From Candidatus Paraburkholderia kirkii (GTDB taxonomy: Bacteria; Pseudomonadota; Gammaproteobacteria; Burkholderiales; Burkholderiaceae): DNA of 64,000 bases. Below are positions 29,240-37,258 of this stretch, in pieces (position 1 is the first letter of the stretch; each line of letters begins with the position of its first letter). The translations under genes were made by a program, and so were the position numbers. The notes under the pieces are model-generated. The model was not told the origin of the DNA and did no database searches. It saw nothing but the letters and a program-made list of their open reading frames with translations. The DNA lies in assembly GCA_001189345.1 (NCBI GenBank), contig LFKV01000001.1:62001-126000 (forward strand), read 5' to 3'.

Positions 29240-30045
29240 TTACTTCGCCGGCTTCGTCACGTCGATGCCGAACCACTTGTCCGAGATCTTCGTGAAGGTG
29301 CCGTCGGCTTCGAGCTGAGTCATCGCGTCGTCGATCGCCTTCGCGAATTTCGGATTGCCCTTCTTGATTGAAGGGAATTCCCGACGGGTTGCCCGCGCCG
29401 ACGTTCGCGCCGGTGCGCAGCGGCAGTTGTGAGTTCTTCAGCAGGTACGCGAGCATCAGGCGGTCGTTGAGCGCGGCATCCATCCAGCCGGCCGGCGGCG
29501 AGGTCGCGCAGATACTCGGGCGCGCCCGGATACGTCTTCACGTCGATGCCCGGCACCGACTTCGCCATGTCCATGTAGTTCGTGCCGAGCCCGACGCCGA
29601 GCTTCTTGCCCTTCAGGTCCTCGAGCGTCTTGAACTCGCGCTTGTCGTCGGCGCGCTGGATCAGCTGCGCGTTCGAGTACGTGTACGCTGGCGAGAAATC
29701 GAGCGTCTGCTTGCGCGCATCGGTGATGCCGACCTGGTTCACGATCACGTCGAACTTGCCCGCCTGCAGGCCCGCGATGATGCCGCTCCATTCGGTCGTG
29801 CCGAACTCGGGCTTCACGCCGAGCTTGGCGGCGACGGCCTTGGCGATATCGACGTCGTAGCCGACCAGCTCGCCTTGCGGATTCTTCGAATTGAACGGGG
29901 GGAAGGTGCCTTCCAGGCCGACGCGCAGCGTGCCGCGCTGCTTGACCTGATCGAGCAGGTCCTCGGCGTGCGCAGCGGTGACGGCGGTGAACGCCGCGCC
30001 GATCAGGCCGGCGGCGACGAATTTCTTGAGCGTGGACAGTTTCAT
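29240..30045 (-). pseudogene. Amino-acid ABC transporter substrate-binding protein, two 4-bp insertions
   Basis: ATG 30045 opens a signal peptide (KLSTLKKFVAAGLIGAAFTA ... AHAEDLL). The mature domain follows: GTLRVGLEGTFPPFNSKNPQ, GYDVDIAKAVAAKLGVKPEF, GIIAGLQAGKFDVIVNQVGI and LKGKKLGVGLGTNYMDM. A duplicated GGAT (29478-29485) shifts the frame after AAGRLD; ALNDRLMLAYLLKNSQLPLR continues in another. A second 4-bp insertion near 29366 shifts it again before KGNPKFAK, and the end FGIDVTKPAK is reached at 29240. The family (FliY/TcyJ-like) binds cystine or other polar amino acids in the periplasm. Together with the permease this importer is lost. Confidence 0.88.
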
Positions 30046-30139
30046 CGCGTTGTTCTCCTCTTGATTCACGATCAATGCGTCAGCAGGTGCGGCGATCATA
30101 GTGAAATTGCAATCGCCACGTAATATCGTTCGCTTATTT

Positions 30140-31171
30140 CTATATTCTTTGAGCGAGCGCTTCGACGCATTCGCGCACGAGCGCCGGGCCGCGATAGATG
30201 AGCCCGGTGTAGATCTGCACGAGCGATGCGCCGGCCGCCAGCTTCGCGCGCGCGTCCTCGCCCGAGAAAATCCCGCCCACGCCGATGATCGGCACGTCCG
30301 TGCCGACCTCCGCGCGCAGCTTGCGGATCACCTCGTTGGACGCGTCGAACACTGGACGCCCCGACAGGCCGCCGGCTTCGTCGCCGTGCCGCATGCCGGT
30401 GACGGCCGTGCGCGAGAGCGTGGTGTTGGTGGCGATCACGCCGTCGATCCCGTGCGCGAGGAGCGTGCCCGCGATCGACTTGATCTGCTCGTCGTCGAGA
30501 TCGGGCGCGATCTTGAGCGCGAGCGGCACCAGCTTGCCGTGCAGATCGGAGAGGTGCTGCTGCTTGTCCTTGAGCGCGCCGAGCAGCGAATCGAGCTGGC
30601 CCGCGCCCTGCAGTTGTCGCAGATTCTTCGTATTCGGCGACGAGATGTTGATCGTCACGTAGCTCGTGAACGGGTAGACGCGCTCGAGGCAGTAGAGGTA
30701 GTCGTCGGCGGCGCGCTCGATCGGCGTATCGGCGTTCTTGCCGATGTTGAGGCCCAGCACGCCGCGATAGCGCGCGGCCTGCACATTGGCGACGAACTGA
30801 TCGACGCTGCGATTGTTGAACCCCATCCGGTTGATGAGCGCGCCAGCCTCGGGCAGCCGGAAAATGCGCGGGCGCGGGTTGCCGGGCTGCGCGCGCGGTG
30901 TCACGGTGCCGACCTCGATGAAGCCGAAGCCGAGCGCGGCGAGCCCGTCGATGCACGCGCCGTCCTTGTCGAGACCGGCCGCGAGCCCGACCGGGTTGCG
31001 GAACGTGATGCCCATGACGGTGCGGGGCGAATCGGGTCCGCGGGTGGCGAGCATGCCGGCGAGCCCGGTGCGGCCGGCCGCGCCCAGCATGCGCAGCGTC
31101 AGGTGATGGGCGTCTTCCGCGTCCATCTTGAAGAGATGCGAGCGCGCGAGCGGATAAAGGGAACTGAACAC
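30140..31171 (-). CDS. pyrD: Dihydroorotate dehydrogenase, quinone-dependent (class 2)
   Basis: The frame is intact. I prefer the GTG at 31171 ([20 protein letters not shown]), which matches the usual start; an ATG at 31231 would add 20 residues. The N-terminal helical extension for quinone and membrane contact is present. [55 protein letters not shown] (catalytic serine region), [16 protein letters not shown] and [19 protein letters not shown] (FMN phosphate site) follow. The enzyme oxidises dihydroorotate in pyrimidine synthesis at the inner membrane. It is the last gene of the nudix-aat-bpt-pyrD group on the minus strand. No lesion is seen. Confidence 0.95.
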   Translation of the reverse strand: MFSSLYPLARSHLFKMDAEDAHHLTLRMLGAAGRTGLAGMLATRGPDSPRTVMGITFRNPVGLAAGLDKDGACIDGLAALGFGFIEVGTVTPRAQPGNPRPRIFRLPEAGALINRMGFNNRSVDQFVANVQAARYRGVLGLNIGKNADTPIERAADDYLYCLERVYPFTSYVTINISSPNTKNLRQLQGAGQLDSLLGALKDKQQHLSDLHGKLVPLALKIAPDLDDEQIKSIAGTLLAHGIDGVIATNTTLSRTAVTGMRHGDEAGGLSGRPVFDASNEVIRKLRAEVGTDVPIIGVGGIFSGEDARAKLAAGASLVQIYTGLIYRGPALVRECVEALAQRI

Positions 31172-31277
31172 GAAATGAAAGCCGGTAGCGGCGAATTTTT
31201 TTAAGACCGCTATTTTAACGGCATTGGACACCCAGCCGGAGCGGGCGCGTCGCAGTGGTTTCCTGGATTCTCGCGGA

Positions 31278-32105
31278 CTATCTCGGCTGGCCCGGACCGT
31301 GGATGCGCCCCGGCATCGGCAGCGTGCCGGCGGATTGCGTGCTCACGGGATCGAGCAGCGACCAGCGGCCGTCGATCAGGCCTTCCAGCGGCCGGAAATT
31401 CGCCTTGTAGGCCATTTTCTCGCTCTCGCGGATCCAGTAGCCGAGATACACGTTCGGCAGATCGAGGCTCTTCGCCTGCTCGATCTGCCAGAGGATGTTG
31501 AAGGTGCCGTAGCTCGTTTTCGGCAGATCCGGCTCGAAGAACGTGTACACTGACGAAAGCCCGTCGCCCAGGATGTCGATCATGCTGATCATGCGCAACT
31601 CGCCGCGCCCGTCCGGATGCATCGGGTCGCCCGCCTCGCGGAACTCGACGAGCCGCGAGTTGATACTGCTCTGCAGCAGGAACTGCTCGTACTGGTCGCG
31701 GCTGTCGCGGTCCATGCCGCCGCCCGCGTGCCGCGCCGACTGGTAGCGCATGTAGAGCGCGTAATGCTTTTCGTCGTAATGCAGGGGCGCGACGCTCGCG
31801 ACAAGATTGCCGTGCTGTTCCCACACCCGGCGCTGCGTGCGGTTCGGCACGAAGCGCGCGACCGGCACGCGCACCGGCACGCAAGCCCGGCAGCCGTCGC
31901 AGTACGGGCGATAAGTGAACACGCCCGAGCGCCGGAAGCCGGCTTTCACGAGTTCGGTATAGACGTCGGAGTTGATGAGATGGCTCGGTGTGGCCACCTG
32001 CGAGCGTACGACGCGCCCTTCCAGATAACTGCAAGGGTAGGGCGCTGTTACATAGAATTGCAGCGCGGAAAGCGGTGACAGCGGCAGCTCGTTCGGATGT
32101 GTCAC
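31278..32105 (-). CDS. bpt: Aspartate/glutamate leucyltransferase (Bpt)
   Basis: The intact 275-residue protein starts at GTG 32105 ([20 protein letters not shown]). Conserved features are [16 protein letters not shown] with the N-terminal cysteine, [20 protein letters not shown] (C-x-x-C), [50 protein letters not shown] and [20 protein letters not shown]. It transfers leucine from Leu-tRNA to proteins with N-terminal Asp or Glu, marking them for ClpAP (N-degron pathway). Together with aat, next to it, it forms the typical pair. An ATG further upstream in the frame is not supported by homology. Confidence 0.93.
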   Translation of the reverse strand: MTHPNELPLSPLSALQFYVTAPYPCSYLEGRVVRSQVATPSHLINSDVYTELVKAGFRRSGVFTYRPYCDGCRACVPVRVPVARFVPNRTQRRVWEQHGNLVASVAPLHYDEKHYALYMRYQSARHAGGGMDRDSRDQYEQFLLQSSINSRLVEFREAGDPMHPDGRGELRMISMIDILGDGLSSVYTFFEPDLPKTSYGTFNILWQIEQAKSLDLPNVYLGYWIRESEKMAYKANFRPLEGLIDGRWSLLDPVSTQSAGTLPMPGRIHGPGQPR

Positions 32106-32229
32106 GTTGGGCGGCTCTCGCAGGCGTCGTCTCATCGTTGCCGGCCGGCACGCGAAGCATGATGCGCCAGGCGGCTGCGTGTCGTATGTCGCTTGTCGTA
32201 TGTCACTGGAGGGGTGGCGCTCGGCGCGT

Positions 32230-32961
32230 TCAGCGCGCCAGCACGTCGAGCAGGACGGATTTGTCGAAGCGCCAGCCGATCGCCGGTTCCGCGGCCGCTC
32301 GCCGCAGATGCGCGACGAAGGCGCGGCGGGCAATCTCGCGGCCCCCCAGCGACGCCAGATGCGACGTGTTTTGCTGGCAGTCTATCATCTCTATTTTGTT
32401 GCGGCGCAAGTGTCCGACGAGCGCCGCGAGCGCGATTTTCGACGCGTCGGTCTTGCGCGCGAACATCGATTCGCCGAAGAACATGCGCCCGAACGACACG
32501 CCGTACAGGCCGCCCACGCGCGCGCCCTCGTACCACGTCTCGACGCTGTGCGCATGGCCCGCGCGATGCAGCGTCGTGTATGTGTCGACGATATCCGCCG
32601 TGATCCACGTGCCGCGCTGGCCGTCGCGCGGCGTGTCGGCGCAGGCGCGCATCACGGCGGGGAAATCGTCGTCGACGCGGATTTCCCACGCCGGGTCGCG
32701 CACCATGCGCTTCAGGGTCTTGCGCAGCGAATCCGACACCCGGAATTCGGCCGGATAGAGCACCATGCGCGGATCGGGACTCCACCACAGCACGGGCTGG
32801 CGGTCCGAATACCACGGAAAGATGCCGCGCCCGTAGGCATCCACGAGCCGCGACGGCAGCAGGTCCGCGCTCGCGGCGAGCAGCCCCGGCGCGCCGCTCG
32901 ATGCGCCGAGCGCGCGCTCGACGGGCGGGAAGGGATCGTCGTCGGCGAGCCAGGGAACCAT
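32230..32961 (-). CDS. aat: Leucyl/phenylalanyl-tRNA-protein transferase
   Basis: The intact 243-residue protein starts at ATG 32961 ([19 protein letters not shown]). The family motifs [79 protein letters not shown] and [20 protein letters not shown] are all present. The enzyme transfers Leu or Phe from aminoacyl-tRNA to proteins with N-terminal Arg or Lys, a step in the N-degron pathway. It lies 19 bp downstream of the nudix gene and 124 bp upstream of bpt, in one minus-strand operon. No irregularity is seen. Confidence 0.95.
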   Translation of the reverse strand: MVPWLADDDPFPPVERALGASSGAPGLLAASADLLPSRLVDAYGRGIFPWYSDRQPVLWWSPDPRMVLYPAEFRVSDSLRKTLKRMVRDPAWEIRVDDDFPAVMRACADTPRDGQRGTWITADIVDTYTTLHRAGHAHSVETWYEGARVGGLYGVSFGRMFFGESMFARKTDASKIALAALVGHLRRNKIEMIDCQQNTSHLASLGGREIARRAFVAHLRRAAAEPAIGWRFDKSVLLDVLAR

Positions 32962-32980
32962 GTTCTCGGAACAGCGGCGA

Positions 32981-33526
32981 TCAGCCGTCGCGCAGCGTGC
33001 GGAAGATGTCGCCCGTATGCAGCGTGAAGTTGCCGGCGGCGCGGTCAGTAAAGAAGAAGCGCAGCGTCTGGCCGACCGTCGGGAACGCGATCTCGTCCCA
33101 CGGAATCTCCCTCTCCTCGACAAGCTTCACTTTCAGGCTTTCCTCGCCGGGATCCACTTCGATATCGAGCAGCCGCGCGAGATAGAACAGATGCACCTGA
33201 TGTACGTGCGGCACGTTGAGCAGCGAGAAGAGGTTCTGGATCTCGACGCGCGCGCCCGCTTCCTCGAGCGTTTCGCGCGCGGCGCCTTCGCTCGTCGTCT
33301 CGTCCATTTCCATGAAGCCGGCGGGCAGCGTCCAGTATCCGTAGCGGGGCTCGATCGCGCGGCGGCACAGGAGCACCTTGTCGTCCCACACGGGCACGGT
33401 GCCCACGACGTTGCGCGGATTCTGGTAGTGAACGGTGCCGCAGTTGCCGCAGACGTAGCGTTCGCGGTTGTCGCCGGGCGGAATGCTCAGGCCGACCTCG
33501 TGGCCGCAGGCGGAACAGAATTTCAT
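32981..33526 (-). CDS. NUDIX hydrolase with N-terminal zinc ribbon
   Basis: The intact 181-residue protein begins [20 protein letters not shown] and [19 protein letters not shown], a four-cysteine zinc ribbon (C-x2-C ... C-x2-C). The NUDIX box is [20 protein letters not shown] followed by AGARVE, with the G-x5-E-x7-REUxEE pattern complete. It resembles the small NADH-pyrophosphatase-like NUDIX proteins commonly encoded upstream of aat and bpt in Burkholderiaceae. The substrate is probably a dinucleotide or nucleotide diphosphate, but this cannot be told from sequence. It is the first gene of the minus-strand operon; the ATG is at 33526. Confidence 0.9.
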   Translation of the reverse strand: MKFCSACGHEVGLSIPPGDNRERYVCGNCGTVHYQNPRNVVGTVPVWDDKVLLCRRAIEPRYGYWTLPAGFMEMDETTSEGAARETLEEAGARVEIQNLFSLLNVPHVHQVHLFYLARLLDIEVDPGEESLKVKLVEEREIPWDEIAFPTVGQTLRFFFTDRAAGNFTLHTGDIFRTLRDG

Positions 33527-33768
33527 GGAAATGGACGTGGGAAGTGTGGTGCGAGTGTATCATCGCGCCGCGGCGGCTTTGAGGCGCCCTGGCGCGGCTC
33601 GCGTATCGGCCGCGCCGCATGGGCGGCTTCCCCGGGGCCGCGGGTGCCGCGCCCGCCTTCTCGCTACAATAGTCGAGCGGATTGCCGTGTCCCTTTCATG
33701 ATCGGGGCGCTTCGCGCGCCTAAAGCGAACTCCATGTCATCCCAGCCCACCGCTTCTTCCCGTCCCCG

Positions 33769-34985
33769 ATGCTTGCCACCGCCGAGGCGCTCGACCGTTT
33801 GCTCGCCGCCGCGCGCCGGGTGGAGGGGCGCGAACGCGTCGACACGCTCGACGCGCTGAACCGCGTGCTCGCGGCGGACGTGACTTCGCCGCTGGACGTC
33901 CCGCCGATGCACACCAGCGCGATGGACGGCTACGCGGTCCGCGCCGCCGACCTCGCCGGCGCCAGCGAAACCGCGCCCGTGGTGCTGCCGGTGTTGCAGC
34001 ACATTCCGGCGGGCCACGCGGCCGCGCCGCTCGCGGCGGGCACGGCCGCGAGCATTTTCACCGGCGCGACGGTGCCGCCCGGGGCGGATACGGTGGTGAT
34101 GCAGGAGATGGCGCAGGTTCCGGACGACGGACGCGTCGCTTTCGCGCAGACGCCGGCGGCGGGCGAATGGATCACGCGTCAGGGCGCTGATATCGAGCGC
34201 GGCTCGGTCATCCTGCCGGCGGACACGCGTCTGACGCCGCAGGCGCTCGGGCTCGCGGCTTCGGTTGGCTGCGCGCAGCTCGAGGTCGTGCGGCCGGTGC
34301 GCATCGCGATTTTCTTTACCGGCGATGAATTGCGCATGCCCGGCGGGCCGCTCGAGCCCGGCGCGATCTACAGCTCGAACCGCTTCACGCTGCGCGGGCT
34401 GCTTGCCGGGTTCGGCTGCGAAGTGACGGATCTCGGCATCGTGCCGGACCGGCTCGACGCCACGCGCGACACCCTGCGGCGCGCGAGCACGATCTCATCC
34501 TGACGTGCGGCGGCGTTTCGGTCGGCGAGGAAGATCACGTGAAGCCGGCCGTGGAAGCGGAAGGGCGCATTTCGATGGGCAGATCGCGATGAAGCCGGGC
34601 AAGCCGCTCGCGTTCGGCGCGGCGCGGTGCGGCGCCGATGCGGGCGAGGCGTTTTTCGTCGGCCTGCCGGGCAATCCGGTATCGAGCTTCTGCACCTTTC
34701 TGCTGTTCGTGCGGCCGTTCCTGCTGCGTCTCGCGGGCGTGAGGGACGCCGCGCCGCGCGTGTATTCCATGCGCGCCGACTTCAGCCAGAAGAAAGGCGA
34801 CCGGCGCAACGAATTCCTGCGCGCGGGTCAACGAGTCGGGTGGGCTCGATCTCTTTCCGAACCAGAACTCCGCCGTGCTGACATTGACCGTATGGGGCGA
34901 CGGCCTCATCGACAACCCGCCGAATCACGCGATAAGCATCGGCGAGATCGTGCGCTTCATCCCGTTTTCAGAACTGATGTGGTAA
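33769..34985 (+). pseudogene. moeA: Molybdopterin molybdotransferase MoeA, three frameshifts
   Basis: ATG 33769 gives MLATAEALDRLLAAARRVEG, PMHTSAMDGYAVRAADLAGA, GTAASIFTGATVPPGADTVV and FFTGDELRMPGGPLEPGAIY, all MoeA hallmarks. At about 34487 the frame changes (HDLILTCGGVSVGEEDHVKP), near 34575 again (AMKPGKPLAFGAA, FFVGLPGNPVSSFCTFLLFV), and near 34825 a third time (LDLFPNQNSAVLTLTVWGDG to LIDNPPNHAISIGEIVRFIP) to TAA 34983-34985. MoeA inserts molybdate into adenylated molybdopterin. Unless a second moeA exists elsewhere, its loss would abolish molybdenum enzymes such as formate dehydrogenases and nitrate reductases. Confidence 0.92.
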
Positions 34986-34998
34986 GGACACGCTGGAC

Positions 34999-35258
34999 AT
35001 GAAAAGTCGAACTGAGGTTTTTTTGCGAGCGTGTGCGAGTCACTGGGCGTCGCGAACGAAACGGTGGCCGTGCCGGACACGGTGGTCAACGTCGGCGATG
35101 TGCGCGCCTGGCTGCGCACGCGCGGCGGCGTGTGGGCGGAGACGCTCGCCGAGGGCCGCTCGCTGCGCATGGCCTGCAATCACGTGATGACGGACCCGTC
35201 GCAGCGCATCACCGAGGGCTGCGAGGTCGCGTTCTTTCCTCCGGTCACGGGCGGCTGA
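34999..35258 (+). pseudogene. moaD: MoaD, small subunit of molybdopterin synthase, two single-base homopolymer insertions
   Basis: The gene starts at ATG 34999, 13 bp after moeA. ATGAAAAGTCGAACTGAGG has one A too many and GGTTTTTTTGCG one T too many compared with the frame that encodes VELRFFASVCESLGVANETV. After these two insertions the correct frame runs on: VVNVGDVRAWLRTRGGVWAE, ACNHVMTDPSQRI and EGCEVAFFPPVTGG, ending with the C-terminal Gly-Gly that is thiocarboxylated. The last 70 residues are intact, but no good alternative start is seen. Both changes lie in homopolymers and could be sequencing errors. Confidence 0.8.
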
Positions 35259-35259
35259 C

Positions 35260-35754
35260 ATGTCGACGCCAACCCGGGCGACACGCGCCAAAGTCCGCGT
35301 GCAGGAAGCCGATTTCGACATCGGGGCGGAAGTGGCCGCATTGCGCGCCGACAATCCGAAAGTCGGCGCTGTCGCGTGCTTCGTCGGCACGGTGCGCGAC
35401 CTGAACGAGGGCAGCGCCGTCGAGACGAAGACGATGGAGCTCGAGCATTACCCCGGCATGACGGAAAGGTCGCTGGAAGCGATCGCCGATCAGGCGCGCG
35501 AGCGCTGGCGCGGCTCGGACGTGCTGATCGTGCATCGCGTGGGGAAGCTCAGGCCGCTCGACCAGATCGTGCTCGTCGCGACCACGGCGATGCATCGCGC
35601 GGAGGCGTTCGAATCGTGCGCTTTCTTGATGGATTACCTCAAGACGCAGGCGCCGTTCTGGAAAAAGGAAAAGACCGAAGCGGGCGAGCGCTGGGTCGAC
35701 GCGCGCGAATCCGACGATGCGGCACTCGCGCGCTGGCAGGGCGGGAAGTCCTGA
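35260..35754 (+). CDS. moaE: MoaE, catalytic subunit of molybdopterin synthase
   Basis: The intact 164-residue protein starts at ATG 35260, directly after the moaD stop. KVRVQEADFDIGAEVAALRA, NPKVGAVACFVGTVRDLNEG, MELEHYPGMTERSLEAIADQ, VLIVHRVGKLRPLDQIVLVA, FLMDYLKTQAPFWKKEKTEA (active-site lysines) and GERWVDARESDDAAL are all conserved. With MoaD it converts cyclic pyranopterin monophosphate to molybdopterin. It is intact while its partner moaD and downstream enzyme moeA are broken, so it would be useless unless these exist elsewhere. It converges on the haemoglobin gene with a gap of 6 bp. Confidence 0.93.
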   Translation: MSTPTRATRAKVRVQEADFDIGAEVAALRADNPKVGAVACFVGTVRDLNEGSAVETKTMELEHYPGMTERSLEAIADQARERWRGSDVLIVHRVGKLRPLDQIVLVATTAMHRAEAFESCAFLMDYLKTQAPFWKKEKTEAGERWVDARESDDAALARWQGGKS

Positions 35755-35760
35755 TTCGCG

Positions 35761-36303
35761 CTACTTCCCGTCCGCCGGCTTGCCGACGAACTTCGCCGGA
35801 AACGGCTCCGCGGCGGGACGCTCGGGAAAGCGCGGCTCGGGCGCGTCGCCGGTGCGCCTGCGCTTGAGCGCCGCGAGCAGCGCCTGCTGCTCGGCGGGAA
35901 TTTGGTAATCCCAGCCGAACTTGCTGAGCTGCAGGCTCTGCGCGATACGCAGCGCCGGCTCCATGAACTGCACGGCGGCGGCCGGTTCGTAGCGCGCTTC
36001 CACGGTGTTCAGGAAAAGCGAAAGCCAGCGCGTGAAGTGGCGCGGCTCGATATCGTCGATCGGCCGATGCGCTTCCTGCACGTTTCCCCAGTATTGCTTC
36101 GTGCCGAGCACGAGACTCGACCAGAAGGTCGTCATCTTGGCAAGATGCTCGTCCCAGCGGCCCTCGAGCGCGCGGGAAAAGATCGGGCCGAGGAGCGGGT
36201 CGTCATCGACGCGGCGATAGAATGCCTCGACGAGCGCGCGCACGTTCGCTTCGTCGGGTTCGCTCTCGCGCGCGGTCGCGGCAGGTTGATGATCTGAATT
36301 CAT
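35761..36303 (-). CDS. Group III truncated haemoglobin
   Basis: The intact 180-residue protein starts at ATG 36303. The globin core reads EANVRALVEAFYRRVDDDPL, LGPIFSRALEGRWDEHLAKM, TTFWSSLVLGTKQYWGNVQE and AHRPIDDIEPRHFTRWLSLF. The proximal histidine is probably in PRHFTRW, as usual for group III. A proline-rich C-terminal tail of about 30 residues follows and is not part of the globin fold. Such proteins bind O2 or NO and are often tied to NO detoxification. The neighbouring divergent gene is an Rrf2/NsrR-type regulator, which supports that role. No heme-independent domain is attached. Confidence 0.85.
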   Translation of the reverse strand: MNSDHQPAATARESEPDEANVRALVEAFYRRVDDDPLLGPIFSRALEGRWDEHLAKMTTFWSSLVLGTKQYWGNVQEAHRPIDDIEPRHFTRWLSLFLNTVEARYEPAAAVQFMEPALRIAQSLQLSKFGWDYQIPAEQQALLAALKRRRTGDAPEPRFPERPAAEPFPAKFVGKPADGK

Positions 36304-36347
36304 GGCAAGGCATTCTTGAGGCAAAGAGCGGGCAAGGCAACGCGCGA

Positions 36348-36360
36348 CGAAGCATATTTC
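36348..36360. promoter_or_regulatory. Possible NsrR-type half-site upstream of the truncated haemoglobin gene
   Basis: CGAAGCATATTTC, with AAGCATATTT, resembles the AAGATGCATTT half-site of NsrR. It lies about 45 bp before the haemoglobin start, where a repressor site would be expected. The match is partial. Confidence 0.25.
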
Positions 36361-36597
36361 TGACCAAAAGCAGCGACATGCCTCAGAATGACGGATACTC
36401 GCGCGGCGCCGCCCGGAGGACGCGATGTCCGTCCGGGCGCCCTTGCGGATATTAGCCCTCGCGCGGCCGGGCGACGGGCATCTCCCTTGCCGCCGCGCGG
36501 ACTCTCGCCGGCCGGCGCCGCGCCCTTTCGAGTCGTTTCTCGCGTTCACCGCCGTCGCGAAGTGGACGGCGCCCAACCTACCTTTTAGCGCGACACC

Positions 36598-37100
36598 ATG
36601 CGACGACCGACTACACCGACTATGCGTTGCGGGTTCTGCTGTATCTGTCCGTGCGGCCTTCCGGACTCTCGACGATCCAGGAGATCTCCGACGCCTACGG
36701 CATCTCGAAGAATCATTTGATGAAGGTCGTGCAGCAGTTGGGCGAGCTCGGCTGGGTCGAAACCGTGCGCGGCCGCAACGGTGGCCTGCGGCTTGCCGAG
36801 CGCTCGCGCGCGCTGACGATCGGTGAGATCGTGCGCAGGACGGAGAAGGACTTCGCGATCGTCGGCTGCTTCGGCGATCGGGCCGAAGGTCAGCAGGGCT
36901 GCGTGATTCAGCCGCAGTGCCGGCTGAGAGGGGTGCTCGCGGCGGCGCGCGACGCCTTTCTCGCCGAGCTCGACAGGCACACGGTCGGCGAGAACGCCAA
37001 CCCGGCGAACGAGCTTGCGCGGCTGCTGGGCATCGCCAGCGTCCCGATTCCGGCGGCCGGGTTCGTTCCGGGCCGCGAGCCGGGGCCGAACGAAACCTGA
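36598..37100 (+). pseudogene. nsrR: Rrf2-family regulator, NsrR-like, frameshift after the start codon
   Basis: ATG 36598 is followed by CG and then the normal frame TTDYTDYALRVLLYLSVRPS, so one base is missing or extra within the first two codons. The rest is intact: LSTIQEISDAYGISKNHLMK (helix-turn-helix), VVQQLGELGWVETVRGRNGG, then GCFGDRAEGQQGCVIQPQCR with three cysteines spaced as for the Fe-S cluster of NsrR. A TTG at 36627 could serve as an internal start but would remove the first helix. NsrR represses NO-detoxification genes until its cluster reacts with NO. The divergent haemoglobin gene is its likely target. Confidence 0.75.
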
Positions 37101-37200
37101 GCGAAACTCGAGCGAAGCCCCGAGCGGAGGTCGGTTCGAGTCAGGGCCGCCGGCCGGTCGCCGCCGAAAACAAAAAACGCTCTGAACGAGCAAAACAATG

Positions 37201-37228
37201 CTTGAAAGCGGCACAAAACGCCTCATTT
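37201..37228 (+). promoter_or_regulatory. Sigma-32 (heat-shock) promoter of clpB
   Basis: CTTGAAA (37201-37207), a 13-bp spacer and CCTCATTT (37221-37228) match the RpoH consensus CTTGAAA-N13-15-CCCCATNT nearly perfectly. It lies about 30 bp before ATG 37259, behind which GGAGC serves as ribosome-binding site. Heat-shock control of clpB is expected. Confidence 0.88.
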
Positions 37229-37258
37229 TGGTCGTATTCCGAATTGGAGCTTTAAAAA

